In this document: positions 1 to 10,391 of the stretch, piece by piece
How positions within the stretch are numbered: position 1 is the stretch's first letter
Layout: the number at the start of each line of letters is the position of its first letter
Origin: Uranotaenia lowii
Lineage: Eukaryota > Arthropoda > Insecta > Diptera > Culicidae
DNA: 64,000 nucleotides
Direction: 5' to 3'
Assembly: GCF_029784155.1 (NCBI RefSeq)
Contig: NC_073693.1
Location: forward strand, 224,579,094 to 224,643,093
Translations under genes and position numbers: made by a program
The notes under the pieces: model-generated
Seen by the model: only the letters and a program-made list of their open reading frames with translations
The model's database searches: none
What the model was told of the DNA's origin: nothing

Positions 1-1178
1 AATAAAGGGTAAACTTGAATTTAGAAATCTTTAAAAGGTTTTAAAAACTTACACTCTAACTGTTAACATTTAAAATTTTCATATTCAGTTTCTGTTTGGT
101 AGTATCTTTTTTCGAAATTTCTTTATATAGGTTAGTTTTAAGTTTCATGATTCATATTTGAATGATGTGAAATCGAGGGAGAGATGAATTTATGCAAGAG
201 AATCTTTACTGTGATTCAAAAACTCAATTGTTATTTTGCAATCTCAATGAATTCCTTATAAACGCAAGTGAGAATAGTACTGCATTGGAATTTGGAATGT
301 GTTATACATAACTTTGTAAAAATTTAAAATTGTCAATAAACCAACTGTAAATAAAAGACAAAATACAGAATTGGAAGTTCTAATTTATAAATATTTGAAT
401 TTCAGATTCGTCTTAGCTTTTTATTCTTGAAGTTAAGTTTTATTGTAACATTTTGTCCAGATTCCTTCGGTTTTTAAGATATTTTGAACTACAAAGAAAA
501 ATCCTAATGAGGAACTTTCCGTTGCCAAATCATTCTTAAAAATGGATTTCATGCGGTATCAACATGTTGTATATTACGATTGAATTTATTTTGTGAAATA
601 TTGGTGTCAAAGAGAAAGATTAGAAGGTACCCAAGACTGTCAATTAAAGTCACACGTGTCTTAAGCGCCTACTGGAAAACTGATCACTCCAATGGAGAAG
701 TTGACTACAATATAAATTTCTTACTAATAAGGCAATTTAACACTTAAAGCCAAGGGTATTTTTTCACTTATCAGATACCAAGATCTGTAAATCCATTAAA
801 CATTATAGTAGTTTTTCTAAAATTAAAGGGAATTACCAATCTTATGATTCCGTAAATATGTATATAGTTTGAGTAATTTTTTTTTGTTTTCTTCTATCTG
901 ACCGCAAAAAAAAGAAACAAAATGGTAAAGGTAATTCAACAGAAGTTGATTGGTAGAATTCGGTCCAGAGCATTGCGAGCTACAGCTGCTTGAGTTTGAT
1001 AAACCGACTTTTCTTCAATCTTGAGCCTTTAAGTGATAAACAAACTTTTTCGTTGATTAAACACCCCCACGGAGTGAAAATTTTTCGAAAATTCAAAGGC
1101 ACATCTACTAGGGGAAGTTCAAAGTTTTTATAGAAGTTCAAGCATTTACGGGTATTTTGTAACGGTTTTTTGCCGCTT
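1..1178. other. gene-free AT-rich stretch
   Basis: No convincing coding region, RNA gene or inverted-repeat element was seen. The only ORF here is short and covers the G tract at its edge, so it is not believed. Confidence 0.5.
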
Positions 1179-1220
1179 GGGGGGGGGGGGGGGGTGATCA
1201 CCCCGATCACCCCCCCCCCC
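1179..1220. repeat. G16 and C11 tracts around a GGGTGATC-type palindrome
   Basis: Sixteen consecutive G (1179-1194) are followed by TGATCACCCCGATCA and eleven consecutive C (1210-1220). A similar block occurs in the opposite orientation at 39413-39465, with the same neighbouring words (CGCTT before the G tract, CATAGGA after the C tract). It is therefore a piece of a dispersed repeat and not a chance homopolymer. Run length may be affected by sequencing error. Confidence 0.7.
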
Positions 1221-1336
1221 TCCATAGGACCGCGCCTGTATATAAGTATGATCGGCTTAAATCTCCACCTTATATCTTCCTTTTACGTTTGAAAAATGCT
1301 AAACTAGTTCTCAGTAACTTATTGTAAATGTACCAA

Positions 1337-2141
1337 TAGACTGAGTCGATTTGGGGTCATTTTTGAATTTCTCAAACCCTGGGGTCTTAAAAGCTTCATT
1401 TTGGCCCAAAACTCATCCATAATTTTTTGCAGAATTTTTAAGTAACGTTTACATGAGTAAATTTGAACTTTTAGGTTTGTATGGGAAAATTGAATATTTT
1501 GCACTGAAAAATCAACATCATTTTTGTTTCTTCTGTGGAACCGAGCCTGCTAATGGCATTTGTACCAATTTATAAATTCCCTCAAGAAAATTTTCCGCTG
1601 AACAACTTTGTTGAATATCATAACTTCGTATCTTTTTAGACAAAAAAGTTATTAGCTGTTTAACAGGTGTATGTCTTGTTGGATTGATAAACCATGAATT
1701 CAATTGACACCACTGCTTGTGCCCCACGAAGTATGGCATGAAAAGTGGTCTTGCAATACTTCGCTAGGCACCCAGCAGTGCTGTCAATTAAATTTCTTAT
1801 TTATCAATGCCAAAAGACATACACCTGTTAAACAGCTAATCACTTTTTTGTCTAAAAAGATACGAAGTTATGATTGTTCAGCGGGAAATTTCCTTGAGGG
1901 AATTTATAAATTGGCACAAAAACCATTAGCAGGCTCGGTTCCACAGAAGAAACAAAAATGATGATGAATTTTCAGTACAAAATATTCAATTTTCCCATAC
2001 AAACCTAAAAGTTCAAATTTACTCATGTAAAAGTTTCTTAAAAATTCTGCAAAAAATCATGGATGAGCTTTGGACCAAAACGAAGCTTTTAAGACCCCAG
2101 GGTTTGAGAAATTCAAAAAGACCTCAAATCGACTCAGTCTA
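1337..2141. mobile_element. foldback (long inverted-repeat) DNA transposon, copy 1
   Basis: The ~805-bp element is almost entirely two inverted arms of roughly 380-400 bp. The left end starts TAGACTGAGTCGATT and the right end finishes with the complement, AATCGACTCAGTCTA. It is flanked by a perfect 9-bp direct repeat, ATGTACCAA, at 1328-1336 and 2142-2150. A 9-bp duplication and very long terminal repeats fit Mutator-like or foldback elements in general. No transposase is encoded; the mirror-image ORFs in the two arms are by-products of the palindrome. Related copies are at 35139-35955 and 29968-30083. Confidence 0.85.
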
Positions 2142-2150
2142 ATGTACCAA

Positions 2151-3981
2151 GACATGAGTCTGATTCCTGAAACCCTAAAGATATGGGCCTTTTCGAATTA
2201 ACAAGCATAAAACAAATAAGGATTATGTAGTTGATTGTTACTGAAATAAATAAACACTTGCATTGATGAGCGCATTAATTAAACCTTATAAAAATTTAAA
2301 CATAACATAAGTTACTCTCCAGCTCGTAATTCAACCGAGCTTCCAATGGAACTGCTTGTAACCGGGTAGTTTACAGATTTAAATACGGCGGTAAAAATTA
2401 CGCCCTGAGAGATCAACTTTTCGATAAGCTGGAAAACTGGAGTTACGTTAGCTTGCGTTGTTTGCTATTGGAGCTGTTGAAGAGGAGCACAGTGAAGATG
2501 TAACCAACAACCGAATCCGCGCCCGTCTAAAATGTGTGTGTACAGTAGATACATGAACAGCTTGCTTCTGCCACTTATCGTATCGGGCTAATCGAACTCT
2601 GCCGCTGCCGGTTGCATTGGATGGAAGCACATGCATTATTGGTATTTTTATTTTCAACTTTTTTTATATATATTTTTCGATGACTCTCGAGAGGCTCAAT
2701 TCGACCGCGTTTGGCCCCTGGGGTTCAAGTGAGAAAAGTGTCAGTGGGATGATGCGGTTATGGGATAAATGTTTGTAGATTAGGTAACTGCTGGATAGAA
2801 ATATTACAAATGGAACGAGTTGTTAAGTTGAAAAGTATTTATGTTTATCGAGGAGTAAGAAGAGAGAATGTGTGAAAATGCGCAAGAGCATGATTCAAAT
2901 ATCATATTAAAAATTATCCGTTAAAGGTTATAAATGAGCAGAACGCTGAAGAAATAAATTCCATGGATGCAAAAGGCCGCATCTTTTCGATAATGTCTTA
3001 ATTTTGAGCTACCAACTACATTGTGTTTACTCAATTTATTCATAGGGAAAAAGAGTTAGCTGATATTTCTTCTTGGCGATAGGTTTATAAATCGAACTCA
3101 AATGCATTATACATAGATCGTCTTAAAGATAGCAATCTATGTGTTAAAGACGCCATTAAAAATTCTTTTAAATAATTAAAATAAAATCTAACCTCTTCCT
3201 TTCCTCGAACGGTGGTCGCATTATGGTAATTGCAATTACAAGAAAACAGCAACGCTCAATAACGCAACATTGAGGCAACCCAAGCAAACGCACTTCTCAC
3301 AACCTTGAACCAGTTGATTGAAGTCGCTCGAGTTCGAATTGTAGCAACAGCAGCAGCAGCATCTCGCACTTACCGGCTTCATTTCACGGTCTTTTGGCGT
3401 TTGATAGACCAGGGCAGCGCGTTAAAAACTGACATCCCCACTAAGCTTCTTCAGCTGGAGGTCCGAACGAGCTAATTAGCCGATATAATAGGGCGTGTCA
3501 TATAGTATGTGCAATAACATCAACAAAAAATTGAATGAATGAATGAATTCGCGACGAACGAGTAACTGTCCTTCAATTTTGATGCGAAGCTTCTTCAAAC
3601 TAAATAATTCGTCTTGTTGGATAATTTGGAAACACAACAGCACATTAAGAAAAACTATCGCACGTCTGACGTGTGACACTTAAAAGACGTTCATAATTGT
3701 CTTATATCAAAAAACAATATATTGGTTTGTCATTATACCTCGATTTTCACTGAAACTTGGTATTAAACAAAGTACATATTACCAACCATAAGATATTTGT
3801 CACAAATGAAATAAATTGAACTCTCAGTTAACCACTAAATTTATATAGAGTATTAAAAGAAAAGCTCTGTACAATTTGTCAAATTAACGCTACTTCTTTA
3901 CTTTTTACAAGCAGAGCAACGCAAAATGAACATAAAACATCGAATTGATCGCACAGAGAAGGAGCACCGGAAAGCTCTACG
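2151..3981. other. unassigned intergenic stretch
   Basis: This is mostly single-copy-looking sequence with GC-richer islands around 2440-2640 and 3280-3470, including a short CAG run near 3346-3360. No ORF here resembles a known protein. If 3982-4005 is the first coding exon of gene 1, the promoter and 5' UTR would lie in this stretch; no clear TATA box was recognised. Confidence 0.4.
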
Positions 3982-4005
3982 ATGGCGAAGTTTTCTTTAC
4001 ATCAT
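3982..4005 (+). CDS. candidate first coding exon of gene 1 (speculative)
   Basis: The exon at 10042 starts with a splice acceptor, in phase 0, in the middle of what looks like a signal peptide, so a short upstream coding exon must exist. ATG at 3982 gives the eight residues MAKFSLHH followed directly by a possible donor (GTAGGT), also in phase 0. Joined to 10042 this gives [18 protein letters not shown], ending in GIAGA, a textbook signal peptide. The implied intron is about 6 kb and would contain the transposon debris between. Other upstream exons are possible. Confidence 0.3.
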
Positions 4006-4339
4006 GTAGGTACATGTATGAAAGCTTTTCAATGCAAGCTAACAAAATTCGAGCAATCATTTTCAGTTCTGAGCTTTCTCTCGGGAAGCGAAGAGAAGCT
4101 TCGAATGCTAGTCTGAGTCGATAATAGAGAATATTATTTCTGCATCTTTAATGCTTTTTTTTTCAACACTATATTGAACTTCAGTACAATTATTATTGTA
4201 CTGATTAAAATTAATCACCTAACTTAAAACTTCTATCGAAGTTTCGCGATACCCCCGACGACTCCCATTTTAATTGAAAAATTCTTATCAAAAAATTTAA
4301 GGAATTGTAAAGAGATTGTTGTCGTAGAATTGCATTCCA

Positions 4340-5098
4340 TTATATCGTTCAAGTTCGTACCTGATCGAAAGAACGCAATACGTCAAACTGAAGAACGTGA
4401 GATCTAGTACTTCCTCGGTCAGTGGTGTTCCACAAGGGAGTCACTTGGGACCCCTTCTTTTCATCGCTGTTATGAACGAATTTCCTGAAGTGCTGACTGA
4501 TGTGTTCGCGCTGGTTTATGCCGATGATTTAAAAATGTTTTTGCCTATTCGTCACCCGAAGGATTGCGTGACTCTGCAAAACAGAGTGTTGCAGTATATT
4601 CGGCCTATAGATCAATTCACTTATGAATACCGCTTAGAAAACGATTTCATCATTGCTCGGCAAAGCTCAGTAAAAGACTTAGGAGTGGAGTTGGACGCGG
4701 AGTTTTTCAAAACACATCGAAAAAGTTGTAGCAAAGGCAAATTCTATGTTCGGAATGGTTAGTAGAATCTGTCATGAGCTGGATAATCCCTACATGATTG
4801 TCTCTATCTACACTGGATTAGTTAGGACCGTCATTGAATATGCCGGCATTGTGTGGCGACCGTACTACAACATACACAACAACAGACTAGAGAGGGTTCA
4901 GAAGAAGTTCTTGAAATACGCTTTTGAATTTGAATATTATTCAAACAAGTATGTCCAGAGAACAAATCAAAAGTAGAATTGTGCAGTGCTCTTATACAAA
5001 TTAACAATTACTGTAATTATTAAGTGTCATTTATATTATAGAATACCATAAAGGGCTGAAGCCTAGGATCTAATCAATAAATCTAAATCTAAATCTCA
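4340..5098 (+). mobile_element. 5'-truncated LINE (non-LTR retrotransposon) 3' end
   Basis: A reverse-transcriptase fragment is visible: a YLIERTQYVKLKN-like segment near 4353, the SGVPQGSHLGPLLF motif near 4420, and the catalytic YADD box near 4518. The frame then shifts around 4740-4750 into a C-terminal part (residues like IVWRPYYNIHNNRLERVQKKF). The element ends with AATAAATCTAAATCTAAATCT near 5075-5097, a short repeated tail typical of target-primed non-LTR elements of the I/Jockey type. It is dead: truncated upstream of the RT core and frameshifted. Confidence 0.8.
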
Positions 5099-5199
5099 TA
5101 TAAGTTGTATAAAAACTACTTCAAGTTTATCCCTTCAACTTTCGTCAATACACTACAAAAACAATTTAAAATATAAAATGCATCAGGTTTAGGTTTAAG

Positions 5200-5650
5200 A
5201 TGCTTATCCTGATTATATTCCAGAACGTGGTACCTGATCTGATTTCTATACTGATCCTAAAACTAATCCCGACATTGATTCAATACATCAAGACTCTATA
5301 CCAGAAATTAATCAGCACCCAAAGAAGAGGTTGCCAAATTTCAATGCCAATAAGTGCCAATTGAAGTGAAACTAGATTTTCTTTTTTCCTAAAAGAAGAA
5401 AATAAAATTAAAATAAATAAACTTTTCAATATCTAAAGGATGTCATGAATGGAGAAGAATCTGATCTGTGGGTGTGGAACCTGACTCTGATCACGATTCG
5501 TTTACTGATTCTGACTCCAATCGTGATAACAATCCTCGATGATGTTCTCGAATACTGATTCTGGATCCTGGTTTTTGATCCTTATATTGGACCCCAGTTT
5601 TGGATTGCGATCATTTCTGATCCCGGATCCTGATTGCGATTTCAACATAA
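5200..5650. repeat. degenerate CTGATC-type low-complexity DNA
   Basis: Loose repeats of words such as GATCCTGAT, GATTCTGA and CCTGATCTGA fill this stretch, with no strict period. The same kind of sequence resumes at 7055-7110 and 7700-8380, on both sides of a MITE, so these are probably parts of one old simple-repeat field. Confidence 0.6.
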
Positions 5651-5835
5651 AGGCTGTAATCATCGACAACAACCAGGTATATCCATCTGTAAACATTGGC
5701 CCTAGATAATCGAGAGCGATATCTACCCATGGTTTGTTAGGTAAAGGCCGACGATGCATTGGTTCAGGATGACCAGGAATTTGGATAACACGACAAGACT
5801 TTAAAAGTTTAGTTTGCCTGAAAATCTGCGCTTCC
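5650..5835 (-). pseudogene. Ty3/gypsy-type integrase core fragment
   Basis: Read on the minus strand, this encodes a piece with PGHPEPMHRRPLP followed by NKPWVDIALDYLGPM. That is the start of the catalytic core of retroviral-type integrases in Ty3/gypsy polyproteins (PWxDIAxDxLGP). The frame then dissolves into the low-complexity DNA on its downstream side, and the catalytic DDE triad cannot be completed. The preceding zinc-binding part of the same domain appears to be at 6362-6420 on the same strand, separated by the tandem array at 5836-6361. Confidence 0.6.
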
Positions 5836-7040
5836 TAATCCATTCCGTCTTTTTTTCACCGGAAGGCCAAATCGATGCAGACAATCAGCAAAAGCAGTCT
5901 TAAAAATCTGCGCTTCCAAAGCCAATTCCATCTTTTTCCACCGGAAGGCCAAATCAAAGCAAACAATCAGCAAACGTAGCCTTAAACATATGCACTTTCT
6001 AAGCCAATCCCGTCTTTTTTCACCAGCTGGCTAAATCATAGTAAACAATCTTCGCAACAGTCCTAAAGATCTGCGCTTCTACAGCCATTCCGTCTTTAGC
6101 AGCAGCAGCCTTAGAAATCTGCGCTCCTTTAGCCATTTCCGTCTTTTCACACTGGAAAACCAAACCAAAACAAACAATCAGCAGCAGCTGCCTTAAACAT
6201 CTGCGCTTTCAAAGACATTCCTTCTTTTCCAGTGACCGAATCAGCAACAATTCTGTTCGTAGCAGCAGCCTTTAAAATCTCTGCTCCCTGTAGAAATCCG
6301 TCTTCCTACCGGAGGCCAAATCAAAACAATTTTGTTCGTAGCAGCAGCTTTTAAAATTTTCATACTCGATTGCCCAGGATGTCCTTCGTGTGCAAGACTA
6401 AGCATATGGTTACGCTGTCGGAATCATAATTTAGTTAAACTTTAAAAGTTTAGTTTGCCTGAAAATCTGCGCTTCCAAATCCATTTCGTCTTTTTTCACC
6501 GAAAGGCCAAATCGAAACAAACAATCAGCAAAAGCAGCCTTAAAAATCTGCCTTTCCAAAGCCAATTCCATCTTTTTCCACCGGAAGGCCAAATCAAAGC
6601 AAACAATCAGCAAAAGCAGCCTTAAAAATCTGCACTTTCTAACACAATTCCGTCTTTTTCCACCTGATGGTCAAATCATAGCAAACAATCAGTCGCAACA
6701 GATCTGCGCTTCTAAAGCAATTCCGTCTTTATCCACCGGAAAGCCAAATCATAACAACCAATCAGCAGCAGCAGCCTTAGAAATCTGCGCTCCTTTAGCC
6801 ATTTCCGTCTTTTCACACCGGAAAATCAAACCAAAACAAACAATCAGCAGCAGCTGCCTTAAAAATCTGCGATTTCAAAGACATTCCGTCTTTTTCCAGT
6901 GACTGAATCAGCAACAATTTTGTTCGTAGCAGCAGCCTTTAAAATCTCTGCTCCCTGTGGAAATCCGTCTTCCTAGCGGAGGCCAAATCAAAACAATTTT
7001 GTTCGTAGCAGCAGCCTTCGAAATCTGTGCTCCCTGTGCC
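5836..7040. repeat. ~85-bp tandem repeat array in a duplicated block
   Basis: Diverged units of about 85 bp are repeated. Each contains an AAATCTGCGCTTCCAAAGCC-like core, then CCGTCTTTTTCCACCGGAAGG, then CAAATCAAAGCAAACAATCAGCA. Units run from about 5836 to 6360 and again from about 6446 to 7040. The second block repeats the order of variants in the first at an offset of about 630 bp, so the array was duplicated as a whole. Units lie head to tail and vary in length, with no conserved spacer structure, so this is not a CRISPR-like array. Confidence 0.75.
6362..6445 (-). pseudogene. Ty3/gypsy integrase zinc-binding region fragment
   Basis: The minus strand reads RNHMLSLAHEGHPGQS, matching the conserved LAHEGHPG segment of the HHCC zinc-binding region that precedes the integrase core in Ty3/gypsy elements. 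It lies upstream (in minus-strand order) of the core fragment at 5650-5835, with the tandem array between them. The copy next to 6431 also repeats the QIFRQTKLLK stretch seen beside 5815, consistent with block duplication. Confidence 0.5.
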
Positions 7041-7120
7041 TATCTTTTTTTCATACCGATAATACTGAACCTTGATCTTGATTTCAGACCAGATCCTGAT
7101 CCTAGTTCATATTTCCAAAT

Positions 7121-7696
7121 CTAGCGTAACATTTAAAAAGGGCGAAACTGCCAAATGTAAACAAATCGAGTTAACGGTCATTCCGGATGCACGTGGTTGC
7201 ACTTTACCTATCAAACGCGGTTTCTTCTTAAAATCACTTAAAACTTTCAAAAAATTGATAAAATTCAATTGGGCGAAACTTCCTGTTGATGCATTTTCGT
7301 TGGAACGTGAAGTTACGCCTATTCAAAATGGAGTGAATCTTTCTATTCGTGTAGGGCCAATAGGCGTAACTGAGTTGACAGTGTGAGTGTGTAGGACGAA
7401 TGGGCGAAACTTCAAAACAAAAAAACAGCCGATCAATTGGGCGAAACTTGCAGGCGTAACTTAAAACGAAAACAATAAAAGGGCGAAACTCGAAAATCTT
7501 TGAAATTAAGTGAATAAAGTTAAAGTTCTTGATAACTATCGAACAATAAGTGAATATAATGCACATTTTTTGATTTTGTTGAACAAAAAGTGGTCGATTT
7601 TTTAAATAGGATTTGAATAGGTGTTCCGAATTTTCAAACGCGTTTTTCTCGTTTCGAGCTAACTGCTAGTTTCGCCCTTATGAAATGTTACGCTAG
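7121..7696. mobile_element. MITE with GGGCGAAAC phrase repeats
   Basis: The ends are inverted repeats: CTAGCGTAACATTT... AAGGGCGAAACT at the left, and AGTTTCGCCCTT ... AAATGTTACGCTAG at the right. Both ends are followed outward by AAAT in the same orientation (7117-7120 and 7697-7700), a likely 4-bp target duplication. The interior repeats the word GGGCGAAAC or its variant GGCGTAAC many times, on both strands. It also carries AAACGCGTTTTTCTCG near 7636. No transposase is encoded; the 104- and 110-residue ORFs here are by-products. It sits inside the CTGATC low-complexity field. Confidence 0.8.
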
Positions 7697-7699
7697 AAA

Positions 7700-8380
7700 T
7701 TCTGATTCCTGATACTGGATAAGGGATCCTGATCATGATCCCAGATCGTGATTCTGAACCCTGATCGTTGACCTTGAAGCTTATCCTTCTGGGCCCAATT
7801 CCTTATCTTGGATATCTGTTCGTTATCTTTATCCTGAACCTATCCCTAATGTTCCTTATGCTGTTCCTGAATTCTGATGGTGGACTTTTAACGTGGATCG
7901 CGCATTCTGATCTTACACTATGTTCTTGGATCCCGAGTCCTGATTTCGAGTTCTGAACCCTTGACCCTGAATCCTGGATCTTGAAATCTGTTCTCGCCTT
8001 ATTTTATCGGATACTGATCTCGAAGGCTGATTTTGGACTCTGATTTCGGATCATGATACTGATCCTGAATCGTGATTCCGCATTTTGATCCCGACTCCTT
8101 ATCAAGGTCCAAGCTCAGACTCTGGATTGTCATATCGAATCAAATGTTGCAACCTTTTCCCAGATTCTTATTCTAGATCCCGATTCTAATCTTGATACTT
8201 ATGCCGACCCTCATAATGGATCTCGAATTTTGATCCCGATCCTGCCAAATCAACCAAATGAACTGTGCAATGTCTTCCAAATGTTAGTTTACGGGTTGAA
8301 CAAGCTTTTTAATTCTATGGAATTTTTGGTTTAGTAGATGAAATCTGATCGATCATAGAATGTAGTCCTGATCCTAGAGG
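7700..8380. repeat. degenerate CTGATC-type low-complexity DNA
   Basis: Continues the simple-repeat field interrupted by the MITE (words like GATCCTGAT, TTCTGATCC, GATCCCGAT). No gene is seen. The short ORF at 7768-7956 is a translation of the repeat. Confidence 0.6.
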
Positions 8381-9201
8381 CTGACATTTTTCATACAATA
8401 AAAAATAAAGTTGTTTGTTCTTGGAACCTGACCTAATTCTGATTTTTAATATTGTTTTGCAAACTATTTGAAGGCTCTAACTAAATCTGTGAATTTCGAG
8501 GAATAGTAAAAAAACTAGAAAGAATGAACTGGGGTTAAATTCTTACCAAAAAGAAAAAAAAAATAAACATTGGTGTTTGTCCTTGGTTGACCGTAAGTAG
8601 CGGCAAGTCCGAAACAATCGACCATTTGCGCGCTCGTCTAAAACGGGAGATTGAGATAAGGGAGAAGATACGTAAATGATCACACAAGTTGTGCGGCCAA
8701 TGATTAAAATTGTGATAATTTGTGACAATTTGTGCGGGTAAATGAGAAGGTTTGAGTTAAAATGAGAGCAACCAGTGCTCAAAGAGAGAGAAAATGTGCG
8801 AACTACTGCAAATTGTAGCAATTTGTGAAGCATTTGTGGAATTTTGGTCATTACCATTTCAAACGGAGAAAATTCTCTCGCTATTGTAATCCCTCGGTCT
8901 AAAATCCCGAGCAGGGTTGCCAACATTTTTTATCAAAAATCAGGGAACTAGTGAAACAAAAATCAGGTAAAATCAGGCAACGTGAGTAACGGAACATTCG
9001 CGAAAAATCAAGCAATCCCCAAAAAATCAGGCACATTGGCATCTCTGATTCCGAGTCGACGGTTGATGATAGAGAAACAACAGAGAGATCAATAGTGGAC
9101 AAAGAAAACATGCGAGACACACATTTAGTGTATTGATAGAAGATCCAGCAGTCGACAGATGCAGCTCGAAATGTACGCATGCTAGCATATGATTCGTCAT
9201 G
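8381..9201. other. unassigned stretch with AAATCAGGC word repeats
   Basis: Around 8930-9040 the words AAAAATCAGG, AAATCAGGCAA and variants recur several times, which resembles the phrase-repeat style of other MITEs here; clear terminal repeats were not found. Overlapping minus-strand ORFs (8543-9300) lack protein-like features and are not believed. Confidence 0.4.
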
Positions 9202-9275
9202 TTCATGATGGTGTTGTTGGCTAACGCGCCGTTGTACTGAAGCGGAAATTGCGGGTTCATGTCCCGTTGTTGAGC
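9202..9275 (+). repeat. tRNA-like sequence (SINE head or tRNA pseudogene)
   Basis: The sequence can be folded as a tRNA. A short D stem (GTG/CGC) closes a loop TTGTTGGCTAA. The anticodon arm CCGTT-GTACTGA-AGCGG has a 7-nt loop. The T arm GCGGG-TTCATGT-CCCGT has five pairs (one G-U) and a 7-nt loop resembling the B box. The acceptor strands do not pair properly and there is no clear terminator directly after. A tRNA-derived SINE or a decayed tRNA is more likely than a working gene. Confidence 0.45.
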
Positions 9276-10041
9276 CGTTGTATCTTTTTCGAAAATTCAT
9301 TATATTTACGGCTTATGTTCTTTTCTTTCTTTGATATCTTATGTTTTTATAATATTTAACATCACGATTGAAAATGTGATAATTTTCGATACCTCCGTAC
9401 AAAGACGAACCCAGGGCATTAGGTTTGATAAGTTTTTGTAATTTTTAAGTATATTGAAGTGAGTTTACTATCAAGCACCGATTATATCTGCATATTGTGC
9501 AGTGGAACTTATAGAACACATAGACAATTGTTACTTCGCATATTAAGTACCTACAGTCACTCAGCATAATAAATACCGCACCGATTATCATGCTCTGCAT
9601 GTTAAGAATTTGGTAAAAAAAAAATACCGGTTTCTGTATTCCCCCTTTACACATACTAAATATTCCTGCTCAAAATGAGATCCAGAGCTGAATTTCTTCT
9701 CATCAGGTTTCAAGACGGCTGAGCCTATTGGGGACAAACAATCCCACTTAAAAACACACAAATAATCAAACCGAAATTGCTTTATACTGTACATATATAT
9801 GTGATGACATTGAATGATAGCTGCGAAAATTTTTGCGAAGATTTTGCTCGATTTTTTTTAGTTTGCCATAAAAGAACGCTTCTTACCAAATTTCATCGAA
9901 TGTTCGTTTCTCATAAAGCCTCATAAAACGTCGTCTCAGTTTTTGAAGCATAGCTTGTTTTTTTGTGAAGGCATTCAAAAGGCAATAGAAATTGTTCCCA
10001 ATAATCCTGATTTCATATTATTATTAATTATCTGTTTCCAG

Positions 10042-10331
10042 ATCGCACTGCTATCACCCGTGCTACTGTTGGGGATAGCAGGAGCTCCTCAGGATATCAA
10101 AAAGAAGCCAGATAAACGACCCACCAAGAAGGCTTCTTCCGCGAAACCAACGAAAAGCCCCAAATCAATTATTGAGGAATTTTCCGGTCTTCCGGCATCC
10201 GATCTAGACTTCATCAAGGAATTGGACCGACAGTTCAATGAGCACGGGAACAAAATTCGTATCAAGGTGCAGCGAAGCAACAGTTCCGGAGATTCAAAGA
10301 GCCCTAAGCGAAACATTGACGGTGAACTGGG
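10042..10331 (+). CDS. gene 1, penultimate coding exon (signal peptide core and basic region)
   Basis: The exon begins after a strong acceptor (TATCTGTTTCCAG) and ends at a donor (GTAATG at 10332) with two bases of the last codon. It encodes [15 protein letters not shown], the hydrophobic core and cleavage region of a signal peptide, followed by a Lys/Pro/Ser-rich stretch. Next comes an acidic-to-mixed segment with the residues [18 protein letters not shown], then a basic tail containing SPKRN. The frame stays open upstream of 10042 but has no ATG, so an earlier exon supplies the start. Function unknown; the product is predicted to be secreted. Confidence 0.8.
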
Positions 10332-10391
10332 GTAATGTTAGGTTTTTTTAAAGTTTTGAACGAATGTAATAGATTTGTTTTTATTTTTTAG

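Noticed and set aside
6431..6613. Minus-strand ORF with LAFRWKKMELAL repeats
   Set aside because: Produced by the ~85-bp tandem array; only its integrase-like edge (FRQTKLLK) has any protein meaning.
5836..7040. CRISPR-like repeat array
   Set aside because: Units are adjacent, diverged and of variable length, without repeat-spacer structure, in an animal genome.
8543..9300. Overlapping minus-strand ORFs up to 133 residues
   Set aside because: No domain and random composition; they cover word repeats and the tRNA-like sequence.
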